Source of the DNA: Candidatus Methanomethylophilaceae archaeon
GTDB lineage: Archaea; Thermoplasmatota; Thermoplasmata; Methanomassiliicoccales; Methanomethylophilaceae
Direction: 5' to 3'
Length of the DNA stretch: 8,966 bases
Assembly (NCBI GenBank): GCA_017616575.1
Contig: JAFZXW010000236.1
Coordinates: forward strand, 1 to 8,966
The notes under the pieces were generated by a model, which was given only the letters and a program-made list of their open reading frames with translations, was not told the DNA's origin and made no database searches. Position 1 is the stretch's first letter, and every line of letters begins with the position of its first letter. A program made the position numbers and the translations under genes. Shown here one piece after another: positions 1-6,318 of the stretch.

Positions 1-30
1 CCTGAGGGAGGCGCATTCGTCTTGTTCCAT
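1..30 (-). CDS. possible start of a divergent gene (partial, uncertain)
   Basis: On the minus strand an ATG at 30-28 opens a frame that runs off the window edge and reads MEQDECASLR. A TATA-like element on the same strand at about 60-55 lies some 27 bases upstream, which would fit a leaderless archaeal transcript starting at the ATG. Ten codons cannot identify a product. The plus strand is also open across these bases in two frames, so the coding strand is not settled. The call rests only on promoter geometry, and I see no sequence similarity to any family. Confidence 0.22.
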   Translation of the reverse strand, partial: MEQDECASLR

Positions 31-76
31 GCCGGAGTCTATACTTGGTCGTTCATATCGGTTGCGGTCCGTCGAA

Positions 77-86
77 GCTATTTACT
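77..86 (+). promoter_or_regulatory. TATA-like box for the acetyltransferase gene
   Basis: The AT-rich element gctatttact is centred about 26-27 bases upstream of the ATG at 108. That is the archaeal TATA-to-start distance, so the transcript would begin at or near the start codon (leaderless). No comparable element or Shine-Dalgarno site precedes the alternative TTG start at 168, so this site supports the upstream start. The box is a weak match to consensus. Confidence 0.45.
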
Positions 87-107
87 GTACGGGTCCGATG
101 CCTTCCC

Positions 108-614
108 ATGGAGTTCCTGAGGGTGAAGCCGGGGGAGGAGGCGTAGTTTTCGGATTATGCCCGTCCTTTGTGGCTGGACGCCAACGAGTCCTTCGTAGCA
201 GGCGGAAGGAAGATGATCGAGGAGGTCTGCGACGACTGGATCGGGCCCGGGACAGTCAGGAGGAAGATGGAAGAGGGCTACGTCTTCGGGTACCTTTTGG
301 AGAACGGGTCTAAAGCCGGCTTCCTTTCGTTCGGAATCCTGGACGGGGGCGTCATCGAGATTGACAAGCTGTATATCGAGCCTCGGTTCCGGGGCAGAGG
401 AAACGGGAAGAGGGTTCTCGACCGCTTGTTGGAGCACGGGAGAAGCCAAGGGTGCGTCAAAGCGGCGCTTACCGTGAATTCGAAGAATTCCCCTGCCATA
501 GCCTTGTACGAGGGCCGCGGGTTCGAAATGGAGAAGGAAGTGACGTATCGGAGGGACGGGTGGCCCGAAACCCGCCTGTACGTCATGTCGCTGGCGCTGT
601 CTCCTGATGGATGA
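108..614 (+). CDS. GNAT-family N-acetyltransferase with an in-frame TAG (candidate pyrrolysine codon)
   Basis: This is a predicted acetyl-CoA-dependent acetyltransferase of the GNAT fold; the acceptor is unknown. From ATG 108 the frame reads MEFLRVKPGEEA, then TAG (codon 13, 144-146), then FSDYARPLWLDANESF and onward to TGA at 612-614. That gives 168 residues if the amber is read through. The acetyl-CoA-binding motif A appears as RFRGRGNGK (R95, G98, G100), preceded by the beta strand IEIDKLYIEP. Motif B is NSKNSPAIALYEGRGF, ending in the usual Y-x-x-x-G-F. The residues before the TAG and between it and position 168 look like a normal GNAT first strand and helix. Starting at TTG 168 instead would remove about 20 residues of the fold and leave no ribosome-binding site. 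Either the TAG is translated, as pyrrolysine in a pyl-bearing methanogen, or the gene carries a recent nonsense mutation or sequencing error. A conservative annotation would be 168-614. Confidence 0.7.
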
Positions 615-742
615 CAGTCGGATTATACATCCAATTAACTAATAAATACAGTATTGGATATGAGATAAAAATGGAGCGTTGTTTGAATTTTTTAAGAATG
701 TATTTTATATCGGACTCGGCGATTTGTTCTCTAGGTGTCGAA
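615..742. other. AT-rich intergenic spacer
   Basis: These 128 bases are far more AT-rich than the flanking genes. They contain a T-run at 688-693 that could end the acetyltransferase transcript, followed by the promoter of the next small gene. The frame of that small gene stays open back to an ATG at 611, but its composition here is non-coding in character (low GC; translated as a K/I/Y/N-rich string) and the gene has a better start at 743. I see no clear RNA structure. Confidence 0.55.
701..710 (+). promoter_or_regulatory. TATA box of the 75-residue protein gene
   Basis: The sequence tattttatat is a good match to the archaeal TATA element. Transcription would start around 732-734, giving a leader of roughly ten bases that just contains the AGGTG ribosome-binding site at 733-737. 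Confidence 0.6.
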
Positions 743-970
743 ATGTCTATGGAACCCATATCGTTGGACAAGGCAAAGGCGATTGCCAAGAACCGGGGGT
801 TGAAACCGGGGAGGGTGAAAGGCATCCAGGGGGTGCAGTTCACCAAAGGAGACAATGAGAGAATCGAGGTCATAAGCTGGCCCGAGTTCGAGAAAGCCCT
901 CGACAAGAGGGGGCTGGCGGTGTATGAATCCGGCGGCTGGATGAAGATAATGAAGAAGCCCAGTCAATAA
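743..970 (+). CDS. small basic protein of unknown function, 75 residues
   Basis: I do not recognise this protein. It begins MSMEPISLDKAKAIAKNRG, is lysine- and arginine-rich, and has no membrane segment, signal peptide or cysteine. A predicted helix (residues 7-18) is followed by a strand-rich centre (KGIQGVQFTKGDNERIEVIS), a second helix WPEFEKALDKRG (46-57), and an ending with AVYESGGWMKIMKK. That alpha-beta layout is compact and looks like a real small domain rather than a chance frame. The start at 743 is chosen because AGGTG at 733-737 sits five bases upstream and a TATA box sits at 701-710; ATG 749 is possible. The gene stands alone between the acetyltransferase and tRNA-Leu and ends in TAA. 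Nucleic-acid binding is conceivable from its charge, but this is speculation. Confidence 0.72.
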   Translation: MSMEPISLDKAKAIAKNRGLKPGRVKGIQGVQFTKGDNERIEVISWPEFEKALDKRGLAVYESGGWMKIMKKPSQ

Positions 971-971
971 G

Positions 972-980
972 TTAAAATAT
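972..980 (+). promoter_or_regulatory. TATA-like box upstream of tRNA-Leu
   Basis: The sequence ttaaaatat is centred about 33 bases before the first tRNA base, just after the stop of the small protein gene. That would place the start of transcription a few bases upstream of the mature 5' end, as usual for archaeal tRNA genes. Confidence 0.5.
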
Positions 981-1008
981 TGGCACTTGATGTGGGTTTT
1001 TGAACTTT

Positions 1009-1093
1009 GCAAGGGTATCCGAGCCTGGCCAAAGGAGATAGGTTCAGGGCCTATTCTCGTAGGAGTTCGAGGGTTCAAATCCCTTCCCTTGCA
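1009..1093 (+). tRNA. tRNA-Leu (anticodon CAG)
   Basis: The 85 bases fold as a class II tRNA. The acceptor stem GCAAGGG (1009-1015) pairs perfectly with CCCTTGC (1086-1092), followed by discriminator A at 1093. U8-A9 precede a three-pair D stem TCC/GGA with the loop GAGCCTGGCCAAA, typical of archaeal Leu tRNAs. The anticodon stem ATAGG/CCTAT encloses TTCAGGG, giving anticodon CAG at 1045-1047 with G at position 37. The long variable arm carries a CTC/GAG stem, and the T arm is GAGGG-TTCAAAT-CCCTT. The discriminator A and the long arm fit leucine and not serine. No intron is seen, and the 3' CCA is not encoded. It decodes CUG, a frequent leucine codon in these GC-rich genes. Confidence 0.95.
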
Positions 1094-1101
1094 CCTTCCA
1101 C

Positions 1102-1107
1102 TTTTTT
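1102..1107 (+). terminator. T-run terminator after tRNA-Leu
   Basis: Six consecutive T residues lie nine bases after the tRNA 3' end, which is the usual archaeal intrinsic termination signal. The convergent DUF1634 gene ends ten bases further on. Confidence 0.6.
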
Positions 1108-1117
1108 CGCGTCCGTT

Positions 1118-1384
1118 TCATAGCAAGGCCGCGACCGCTCCCGCCATCGTTATGCCCAGGAGGATCGCGGCGACGGCCGCCCAATACCAGTCCTTCGCCG
1201 ATATCAATGCCGCAAGGCTGACGACGACCCCGGCGAACGGGGATACTATCAGCACCAGCATCCCGGCGTAGAGGACGGAGTCCCCATGCCCGGACATCGA
1301 GAACGCCAGACCGGCCGCCATCAGCGCTATGCCTATCATTATGCCGATGCGCAGAGTCAGGGCGGTGGACTTGTTCAGATTCAT
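1118..1384 (-). CDS. DUF1634 family membrane protein
   Basis: This 88-residue protein starts MNLNKSTALTLRIGIMIGIA and is almost entirely hydrophobic. It has three predicted membrane spans (about residues 9-30, 36-60 and 64-88), with SGHGDS and SAKDWYW as the short connecting loops. Small three-helix proteins of this type are the DUF1634 family, which is commonly encoded beside TauE/SafE-family permeases. Function is unknown; a subunit or partner of the permease is the reasonable guess from the pairing. Its ATG (1384-1382) overlaps the TGA of the permease gene as ATGA, which indicates one transcript and coupled translation. It ends in TGA, tail to tail with the tRNA-Leu gene. Confidence 0.8.
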   Translation of the reverse strand: MNLNKSTALTLRIGIMIGIALMAAGLAFSMSGHGDSVLYAGMLVLIVSPFAGVVVSLAALISAKDWYWAAVAAILLGITMAGAVAALL

Positions 1385-2205
1385 AGGATCCCTCCCGCCT
1401 GCAGGAGGACCAGCACGGCCACGGCTATCAGCAGGATGGAGAAGTACCTTCTCAGGCGCTTGGTCTGCATCCTCCTGGCCAGGGCCGTTCCGAGGATGGA
1501 GCCGGCGAAGGCGCCGATCGCTATCCCGGCGGCGTACTCCAGGAGGACCTGCCCGGACAGGAAGTACGTGATGGCGCCGGAGAACGCGGTTATGCCAATC
1601 ATGTAGCTGCTCGTGGGGCTGGCGGCCTTCATGGGCACATGCATGTAGATGTTCATCAGCGGGACCTTCACCGCGCCTCCGCCCACGCCGGTCATCGAAG
1701 ATATCATCCCGGCCACGGTGCACAGGGCCATCCCGCCTTTGATGTTCTGGACCTCGTATCTCACCTCGTCGCCGATGGCCTCGTCCCTGTATTCGAACGT
1801 GAACCTCCCGTCGGCCCCGTCCGAGGGCGGGACGACCTTTTCCGGGTTGAGGATCATCCTCAGGGCGCTGTAAATGACGATGGCCGAGAACACGCACATG
1901 AGCACCCATTCCTCCAGATACGTGGCCACGATGGCGCCTATGATGGCTCCCGTGGCGGTGGTTATCTCCATCATCAGCCCCAGCCGCACGTTGGAGAGGC
2001 CCTTGTCCACGAAAACAGTGGAGGCCCCGACCGATCCCGCTATTATCCCTATCAGGCTCACGGCGACGGCCTCCGTAGGGGCAAGGCCGAAGGCCAGCAT
2101 GAGCACGGGAACGAATATTATCCCGCCTCCGAGCCCGAAGAGGGCGCCCAGGACGCCGGCGGCCGAACCGGTAGCCAAGAGTCCCAGGAGGATCAGCGCT
2201 TCCAT
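1381..2205 (-). CDS. TauE/SafE-family permease (probable sulfite or sulfonate-type anion exporter)
   Basis: This integral membrane protein has 274 residues, a typical length for the family. Two homologous halves are visible, each with the family's glycine signature: GALFGLGGGIIFVP (residues 20-33) and SMTGVGGGAVKVP (170-182). The N-terminal half has about four spans, then a hydrophilic loop at roughly 121-155, then three or four more spans ending near residue 270. Characterised relatives move sulfite, sulfoacetate or other organosulfur anions, but most members have no known substrate, so the substrate here is not assigned. A TATA-like box about 27 bases upstream predicts a leaderless message starting at ATG 2205. 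It is followed in the same transcript by the DUF1634 gene. Confidence 0.88.
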   Translation of the reverse strand: MEALILLGLLATGSAAGVLGALFGLGGGIIFVPVLMLAFGLAPTEAVAVSLIGIIAGSVGASTVFVDKGLSNVRLGLMMEITTATGAIIGAIVATYLEEWVLMCVFSAIVIYSALRMILNPEKVVPPSDGADGRFTFEYRDEAIGDEVRYEVQNIKGGMALCTVAGMISSMTGVGGGAVKVPLMNIYMHVPMKAASPTSSYMIGITAFSGAITYFLSGQVLLEYAAGIAIGAFAGSILGTALARRMQTKRLRRYFSILLIAVAVLVLLQAGGIL

Positions 2206-2228
2206 GCGCCTACGGAAAAGGCGGGACT

Positions 2229-2236
2229 ACTTTATC
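2229..2236 (-). promoter_or_regulatory. TATA-like box for the permease-DUF1634 unit
   Basis: On the minus strand the element GATAAAGT is centred about 27 bases upstream of ATG 2205, which predicts a leaderless transcript. It lies in the 78-base divergent spacer shared with the THUMP protein gene. The match to consensus is moderate. Confidence 0.45.
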
Positions 2237-2253
2237 GTTTGCCGTGGCGACAA

Positions 2254-2260
2254 GTATATC
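2254..2260 (+). promoter_or_regulatory. TATA box for the THUMP protein gene
   Basis: The element gtatatc is centred about 27 bases upstream of ATG 2284, with a purine-rich GACAA stretch in front that could serve as the TFB-responsive element. No Shine-Dalgarno site precedes the start, so a leaderless message is likely. Confidence 0.5.
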
Positions 2261-2283
2261 ACGGGCCCCATCATCGTTGTGGC

Positions 2284-3120
2284 ATGGCCATGCTTCTGCT
2301 GAGATATTCCGAGATAGGTCTGAAGAGCGACGCCGTCCGCAGGAGGTTCGAGAACCAGCTGAAGGACAACATCGTCTCGATGCTCATGGCGGATTCAGTG
2401 GAGGCCTTCGTAAGCAGGAAGGGGGCCAGGCTGTACGTCGAGACCGAGGATCCGGAGAAGGCCGTCAGGTCCTTGAGGAAGGTCTTCGGCGTCGCGTCGA
2501 TATCCTTGGTCGAGCAGTGCTCATCCGATCTCGAGGACATTTGCAGGATGGCCGCGGAGTACTCCAAGGGGAGGCTGTCCCCGGGCCAGACGTTCGCGGT
2601 GGACGCCCGCAGGGACGGCAGCCATCCGTATACCAGCCTGGACGTTGCCAGGGAGGCCGGGTCGGCCATCTTCCTCGAGAACGAGGGCCTGGGCGTCAAG
2701 GTGAAGCTCACCGGGCCGGACGTGAAGTTCTTCATCGAGGTCAGGGACAACCGCGCGTACCTGTTCAGCGACGTCATCCAGTGCCATGCCGGGCTTCCCA
2801 TTGGGACCCAAGGCAAGGTCGTGGCCGACGTGGACGACGACCGCGGGCTGGTGTCCGCATGGATGGTCATGAAGCGCGGGTGCAGGGTCATCTTCCGCGG
2901 GTCTGGGGACTTCGAATCCCTGAAACGTTACGACCCGGAGATGAGGAGGTGCGACGACAAGAACGTCAAATACGCCCTCGCATACGTCCAAGGCAGGAGC
3001 CTGGAGGACATGGACGGGTTCGACGCGGCGGAGTACGACCTCCCTGTCTTCTTCCCGACGGTGGCGATGTCCGACGATGAAGTCTCGACGATGGCCGACG
3101 GGATCAGGGAAGGTTTCTGA
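2284..3120 (+). CDS. ThiI-like THUMP-domain protein lacking the PP-loop
   Basis: Canonical ThiI makes 4-thiouridine at position 8 of tRNA. It has a ferredoxin-like N-terminal domain, a THUMP RNA-binding domain and an adenylating PP-loop domain. This 278-residue protein has the ThiI opening LLLRYSEIGLKSDAVRRRFE (4-23) and a THUMP region (about 60-165). It also has the ThiI linker signature GLPIGTQGKVV (170-180) and the helix WMVMKRGCRVI (193-203). Between those last two, where active ThiI has SGGxDS, it reads VDDDRG (183-188). The rest is too short for a full PP-loop domain and lacks its catalytic cysteine region. It is therefore unlikely to adenylate tRNA itself; it may bind RNA as a partner or have a new role. 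The frame is intact, with normal codon use to TGA, so it is not an obvious pseudogene. ATG 2290 is an alternative start. It stands alone, divergent from the permease gene. Confidence 0.8.
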   Translation: MAMLLLRYSEIGLKSDAVRRRFENQLKDNIVSMLMADSVEAFVSRKGARLYVETEDPEKAVRSLRKVFGVASISLVEQCSSDLEDICRMAAEYSKGRLSPGQTFAVDARRDGSHPYTSLDVAREAGSAIFLENEGLGVKVKLTGPDVKFFIEVRDNRAYLFSDVIQCHAGLPIGTQGKVVADVDDDRGLVSAWMVMKRGCRVIFRGSGDFESLKRYDPEMRRCDDKNVKYALAYVQGRSLEDMDGFDAAEYDLPVFFPTVAMSDDEVSTMADGIREGF

Positions 3121-3121
3121 C

Positions 3122-3164
3122 GTTCCTACACGGGAACAGGCTTATTTTCGTAGTTTTTTAAAAA
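3122..3164. terminator. bidirectional terminator region between the THUMP and eL15 genes
   Basis: Just after the THUMP gene stop, a hairpin gttcc-tacacg-ggaac (3122-3137) is followed by tttt at 3145-3148 and tttttt at 3154-3159. On the opposite strand the A-run 3160-3164 gives TTTTT for transcripts arriving from eL15. This would terminate both convergent transcripts. Confidence 0.5.
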
Positions 3165-3209
3165 GGGAAAGGGTTTATGCCGCCCCTGTTGGAGGGACGG
3201 CGTGGAGCC

Positions 3210-3833
3210 TCACTTGATTCTCCTGTTGTTGGCCCTGACGGAAGGCCTGGCCTTCTCGGCCCCCTTTCCGGTGTGCCTCATCCCACGGCCCTTCTGGCCG
3301 GCGGAGGTCTTTCCGCGGTAGACGCGGTTCTTGTGGACGTTGTCGCATATCCAGTTGATCTTCTTGTCGGACTTGATGACTGGGTGCGCGGGATCCACGA
3401 GGATGACCTCGTACCACTCCCTCTGACCATCGGCTCCGACCCAGTAGGAGTTCAGGACCTCGAGGTTGGGGTATCTCTTGGCGGTCCTCTCCTCGGCCAT
3501 CCTCTGGAGGCTCTTTCCGACGGTGATCTGGTTGATCCCCTTCCTCTTGGCCCTCCTTCCGGTCACGATGGCTCTCTTGCGGAAGCTTCCCTTCCTGACC
3601 CTGGCCCTGACCACGACGTAGCCCTGCTTGGCCTTGTATCCGAGGGCCCTAGCCCTGTCCAGGCGGGTGGGCCTCTCGACGCGGCAGAAGTTCTCCTCCT
3701 TCCTCCACATGATGCGGCGCTCGTAGTTGAGCTCCTTGAGGTAGGATTTGCTGGGAACCTCCCAGGCCTCGGCTATGTAGCTGTACATGCTCCTCCCGTT
3801 GACCGGGCGTGTCTCCTGAGTCTCTTCGCTCAT
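3210..3833 (-). CDS. rpl15e: large-subunit ribosomal protein eL15 (L15e)
   Basis: This 207-residue, strongly basic protein is a component of the archaeal 50S subunit that contacts 23S rRNA. The conserved family opening [11 protein letters not shown] is at residues 14-24. Also visible are [19 protein letters not shown] (53-71), the basic block TGRRAKRKG (91-99), the run [19 protein letters not shown] (122-140), and the glycine/arginine-rich tail [16 protein letters not shown] (176-191). The usual archaeal length is around 195 residues; the excess is an acidic N-terminal extension of about 12 residues before the usual MxRSMY start. The start at 3833 is supported by AGGTGAT a few bases upstream; a longer open frame to 3896 is non-coding leader. 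It has its own strong TATA box and ends in TGA. Confidence 0.95.
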   Translation of the reverse strand: MSEETQETRPVNGRSMYSYIAEAWEVPSKSYLKELNYERRIMWRKEENFCRVERPTRLDRARALGYKAKQGYVVVRARVRKGSFRKRAIVTGRRAKRKGINQITVGKSLQRMAEERTAKRYPNLEVLNSYWVGADGQREWYEVILVDPAHPVIKSDKKINWICDNVHKNRVYRGKTSAGQKGRGMRHTGKGAEKARPSVRANNRRIK

Positions 3834-3894
3834 TTGTATCACCTTTACGGATTCGCCTCTCGGTACATTTCCGTTTGCGGAACAAACGTCCCGC
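3834..3894 (-). promoter_or_regulatory. 60-base leader of the eL15 mRNA with hairpin, short upstream frame and RBS
   Basis: From the TATA position, transcription should start near 3894, giving a leader of about 60 bases. That is unusually long beside the leaderless genes in this window. It contains a perfect six-pair hairpin with a five-base loop (CGTTTG/CAAACG, 3872-3888). Next comes an eight-codon open frame MYREANP ending in TAA (3868-3845), and then the Shine-Dalgarno site AGGTGAT just before ATG 3833. A role in control of eL15 translation is possible but unproven. Confidence 0.4.
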
Positions 3895-3916
3895 ACACAC
3901 GCCGATGGTCGCGCCG

Positions 3917-3924
3917 TATTTAAA
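3917..3924 (-). promoter_or_regulatory. TATA box of the eL15 gene, overlapping the polB stop
   Basis: On the minus strand TTTAAATA is a near-consensus archaeal TATA element. The TAA stop of polB (3922-3920) lies inside it, so eL15 can be transcribed independently of the upstream unit even though there is almost no spacer. Confidence 0.65.
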
Positions 3925-6313
3925 GCCGTCGCAGGAAGTCGTCGAGGCTCTTCACTTTGGGCTTGGGCTTCCTGGCGCGCTGCCCTCCGCCCTCGCCGTC
4001 CCCGAAGGAGAACAGGGTGGACTGCTGGTTACCCATCATGAGGTCCTTCTCGCTCCATCCGAAGACCTCGGTTATGCGGGACGCGGTCTGCGCTATGCGC
4101 TCGGCGTAGTATCTGTAATCAGGCTTCGCCTTGAACGGGGCCCCGCTGACGTACGGCTCGACCTTCTGAGGGGTGCTCTTCCCGTCGGTGACGATCCACG
4201 ACACCTTCATGCCGGGGATGAACTCGTATCCCATGTCGATCATCTTCTTCGCCGCCTGCACGTTCGCCATCCGCTCGGGGTTCTCGTAGGCGTCCAGCCC
4301 TTTGCACGTTCTGGATATCACAAGGCTCTCCAGCGGGACGCTCCCGGATATCGTGTTCTGGACGGTGCGCCTCACCGTCTCCAGGGCGGCGTCGTTCTCC
4401 TCGGCCAGTATCTTGTCGAAAAGGCCGGAGAGCAAATCGCTTTGCAGATCGAACGAGTCCGAGCGGCGCATCTCGTATCCCCTGACTAGCAGGTCGTCGG
4501 AAGCCACCGGCCACACCACCCTGCCGACGTACCTCTTCTTCATACCGTGGGTGAACATGGGCTCCAGGAGCTTCTCGAACTCCAGCACCCCTCCGTCTTT
4601 GGAAAACCGGTCCGCCATGGCGTTCCCGAACCTCACGGCCCCTTTCAGGTCGTGCTCCGGGGACTGCATGAACACCGAGTCCGTGTCGGAGTAGATCACG
4701 GGCACGCCCTCGGCCTCCACCTCCTCTATTATCCCCTTCACGTTCGCCCTGGCGAAGGACGTTATCGCAGAGCCGATGCTCTTGTCTGTGAAGCGGTAGA
4801 ATGACGAGGCGAACACCCCGTAGAACGTGTTCATCAGGACCTTGACGGCCGCCTGGAGACCGTCCAGGTACCTTTTCTCGTGTTCGTCCGAGGCGGATTT
4901 CATCCTCCTCTTGATGTCGTCCCTCTCGTTCATCAGGTCCGACAGGAGCCTCGGGAGGAGCCCGACCCTCCTCTCCTTGGACATGAACCTGGCGCCGGTG
5001 GGGCTCTTGATCTCCCCGTCCGGGGACAGCGTGGTGAAGCAGATGTTCTTGGCTATTATGAGGGAAGGATACATGGATTTGAAGTCCAGGACGCAGACCC
5101 AGTGGTACAGCCCCGGGTTCATGCTGTGCACGTACCCCCCTTCAATCTGCTCCGACGCGGCGGTGCGGACGCCCATGGGGGGAACCCCGACCTTCTCCCG
5201 GTCGGCCATGCGTATGAGGAGGGAGTCCACGAGCTGCGACGACCCGGAAGTCAGGACGTCCTCCAGGGTGAGCCTGGACACCGTGGAAAGGTCCATCCCC
5301 TTGCGGAGGGTCCCGACCTCCAGGAGTATGCGCAGCGATAATTCGGCGTCTTTGACGCAGTATTCCAGCACCTTGTCCCGGTTCTCCGCCCATTCGGAGT
5401 CCATGCGCTTCGGGTCGACGTCCAGCTTCTGTTCTCCCAGGACGAGCATGGAGACGGCGTTGAGGGTCTCCTGCTTCGGCCTCAGCTCCCTTCTGACCGC
5501 CCACCACGCGTCGCAGACCACGCGGCCCTTGACCCTCCAGAACCTGTCGCCCACCAGCCTGGGCTGGCTGCCGTCCCTTCCCCAGGGCATGGCGTCCTTC
5601 ATCCTGTTAGCCTTGGCCCTCTCGTCGATCTTCCTGATGTCGTAGTTGTCTATGTTGTACCCGGATATGACGTCGGGGTCCTCCTTCCTGATCAGGTCGG
5701 CGAAGGCGGATATCATCTCCGCCTCGGACCCGACGATCGGCTCGCAGGCGCGGAGGGAGCCTTTCTCAGAGACCACTGAGCAGATGGTAAGCAGGTCCCC
5801 GTGCTCCACGCTGTTCTCGATGTCGAGCGACAAGACCTTCAGCCCAGGGTCGAACGGCTCTATGTTCTCGAACGACCCCATCGTGATGACGGCGTCGGTG
5901 CCGTAGTCCTTGTCTACGGGTTCCCCGGAGACCCTTATGCAGGCGCCCATGTCGTTGTCGTAGAAGAACCTGTGATGGTGGGGGATGTCCCCGGCGAGTA
6001 TGCGGTTGGTCCTCTTGATCTTCGCCCGCCACTCCGTCATCTTGCGGGGGCCATCGAATTCGATCCTGAGGACGTCGTGCTCCTCGGACTTGTAAAGGAG
6101 CCTGTCTTGCTTGACAGACGTGACCCCTTCTGTCTTGGAGAGGGCCTCCTCCAGGCCTGGGGCGGGGTCCACGGCGAAGAAGTACGGCCTGAACCCGTAG
6201 GACAGGACGGTCACGGACCTCCCGTCGCGGGCCCTTCCGAAAAGCTCTATGACGGTCTCCTCCCCGTCCTGAGCGAAGGAGGAGCTTATCAGCCTCAGGT
6301 CGTACGTCTCCAT
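3920..6313 (-). CDS. polB: family B DNA polymerase
   Basis: This is a replicative or repair DNA polymerase with 3'-5' proofreading; 797 residues is normal for archaeal PolB. The N-terminal region resembles the uracil-sensing domain of archaeal PolB (FRPYFFAV near 41-48; [11 protein letters not shown] at 109-119, with the Arg of the pocket). The exonuclease motifs are intact: Exo I LSLDIE (D164, E166), Exo [10 protein letters not shown] (N220, D225), Exo III YCVKD (Y318, D322). The polymerase motifs are also intact: A DFKSMYPS (D410), [10 protein letters not shown] (491-499), C YSDTDS (541-546; D543, D545), then KKRY (592-595) in the thumb approach. The C-terminal tail has two PCNA-binding-like peptides, QSTLFSF (764-770) and KSLDDFL (788-794). 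The start ATG 6313 lies five bases after the GTPase stop, with a weak GTGAT site inside the end of that gene. No intein is seen. Confidence 0.96.
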   Translation of the reverse strand: METYDLRLISSSFAQDGEETVIELFGRARDGRSVTVLSYGFRPYFFAVDPAPGLEEALSKTEGVTSVKQDRLLYKSEEHDVLRIEFDGPRKMTEWRAKIKRTNRILAGDIPHHHRFFYDNDMGACIRVSGEPVDKDYGTDAVITMGSFENIEPFDPGLKVLSLDIENSVEHGDLLTICSVVSEKGSLRACEPIVGSEAEMISAFADLIRKEDPDVISGYNIDNYDIRKIDERAKANRMKDAMPWGRDGSQPRLVGDRFWRVKGRVVCDAWWAVRRELRPKQETLNAVSMLVLGEQKLDVDPKRMDSEWAENRDKVLEYCVKDAELSLRILLEVGTLRKGMDLSTVSRLTLEDVLTSGSSQLVDSLLIRMADREKVGVPPMGVRTAASEQIEGGYVHSMNPGLYHWVCVLDFKSMYPSLIIAKNICFTTLSPDGEIKSPTGARFMSKERRVGLLPRLLSDLMNERDDIKRRMKSASDEHEKRYLDGLQAAVKVLMNTFYGVFASSFYRFTDKSIGSAITSFARANVKGIIEEVEAEGVPVIYSDTDSVFMQSPEHDLKGAVRFGNAMADRFSKDGGVLEFEKLLEPMFTHGMKKRYVGRVVWPVASDDLLVRGYEMRRSDSFDLQSDLLSGLFDKILAEENDAALETVRRTVQNTISGSVPLESLVISRTCKGLDAYENPERMANVQAAKKMIDMGYEFIPGMKVSWIVTDGKSTPQKVEPYVSGAPFKAKPDYRYYAERIAQTASRITEVFGWSEKDLMMGNQQSTLFSFGDGEGGGQRARKPKPKVKSLDDFLRRL

Positions 6314-6318
6314 GCGGA

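Noticed and set aside
1..120. Plus-strand frame open from the left edge to TGA 120, a possible tail of an upstream gene
   Set aside because: It encodes only 39 residues without recognisable sequence and would overlap the acetyltransferase start and its TATA box; another plus frame is equally open.
29..313. 94-residue plus-strand frame starting at 29
   Set aside because: It overlaps the acetyltransferase in another frame and becomes an arginine/glutamate-rich shadow; the GNAT motifs lie in the other frame.
611..742. N-terminal extension of the small protein gene back to ATG 611
   Set aside because: The stretch is AT-rich with a TATA box and T-run inside it, and AGGTG plus ATG at 743 gives a well-supported start.
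1639..2283. Long upstream extension of the THUMP gene frame to 1639
   Set aside because: It is antisense to the clearly coding TauE gene, has histidine/glycine/arginine-rich nonsense composition, and the ThiI family opening begins at 2284-2290.
2284..3120. Frameshift as the explanation of the missing PP-loop in the ThiI-like protein
   Set aside because: The residues before (GLPIGTQGKVV) and after (WMVMKRGCRVI) the site stay in the same frame and align to ThiI with no length change, so the loss is by substitution.
3177..3923. 248-residue plus-strand frame opposite eL15
   Set aside because: It mirrors the eL15 gene on the other strand; its leucine/valine/aspartate-rich product has no recognisable motif.
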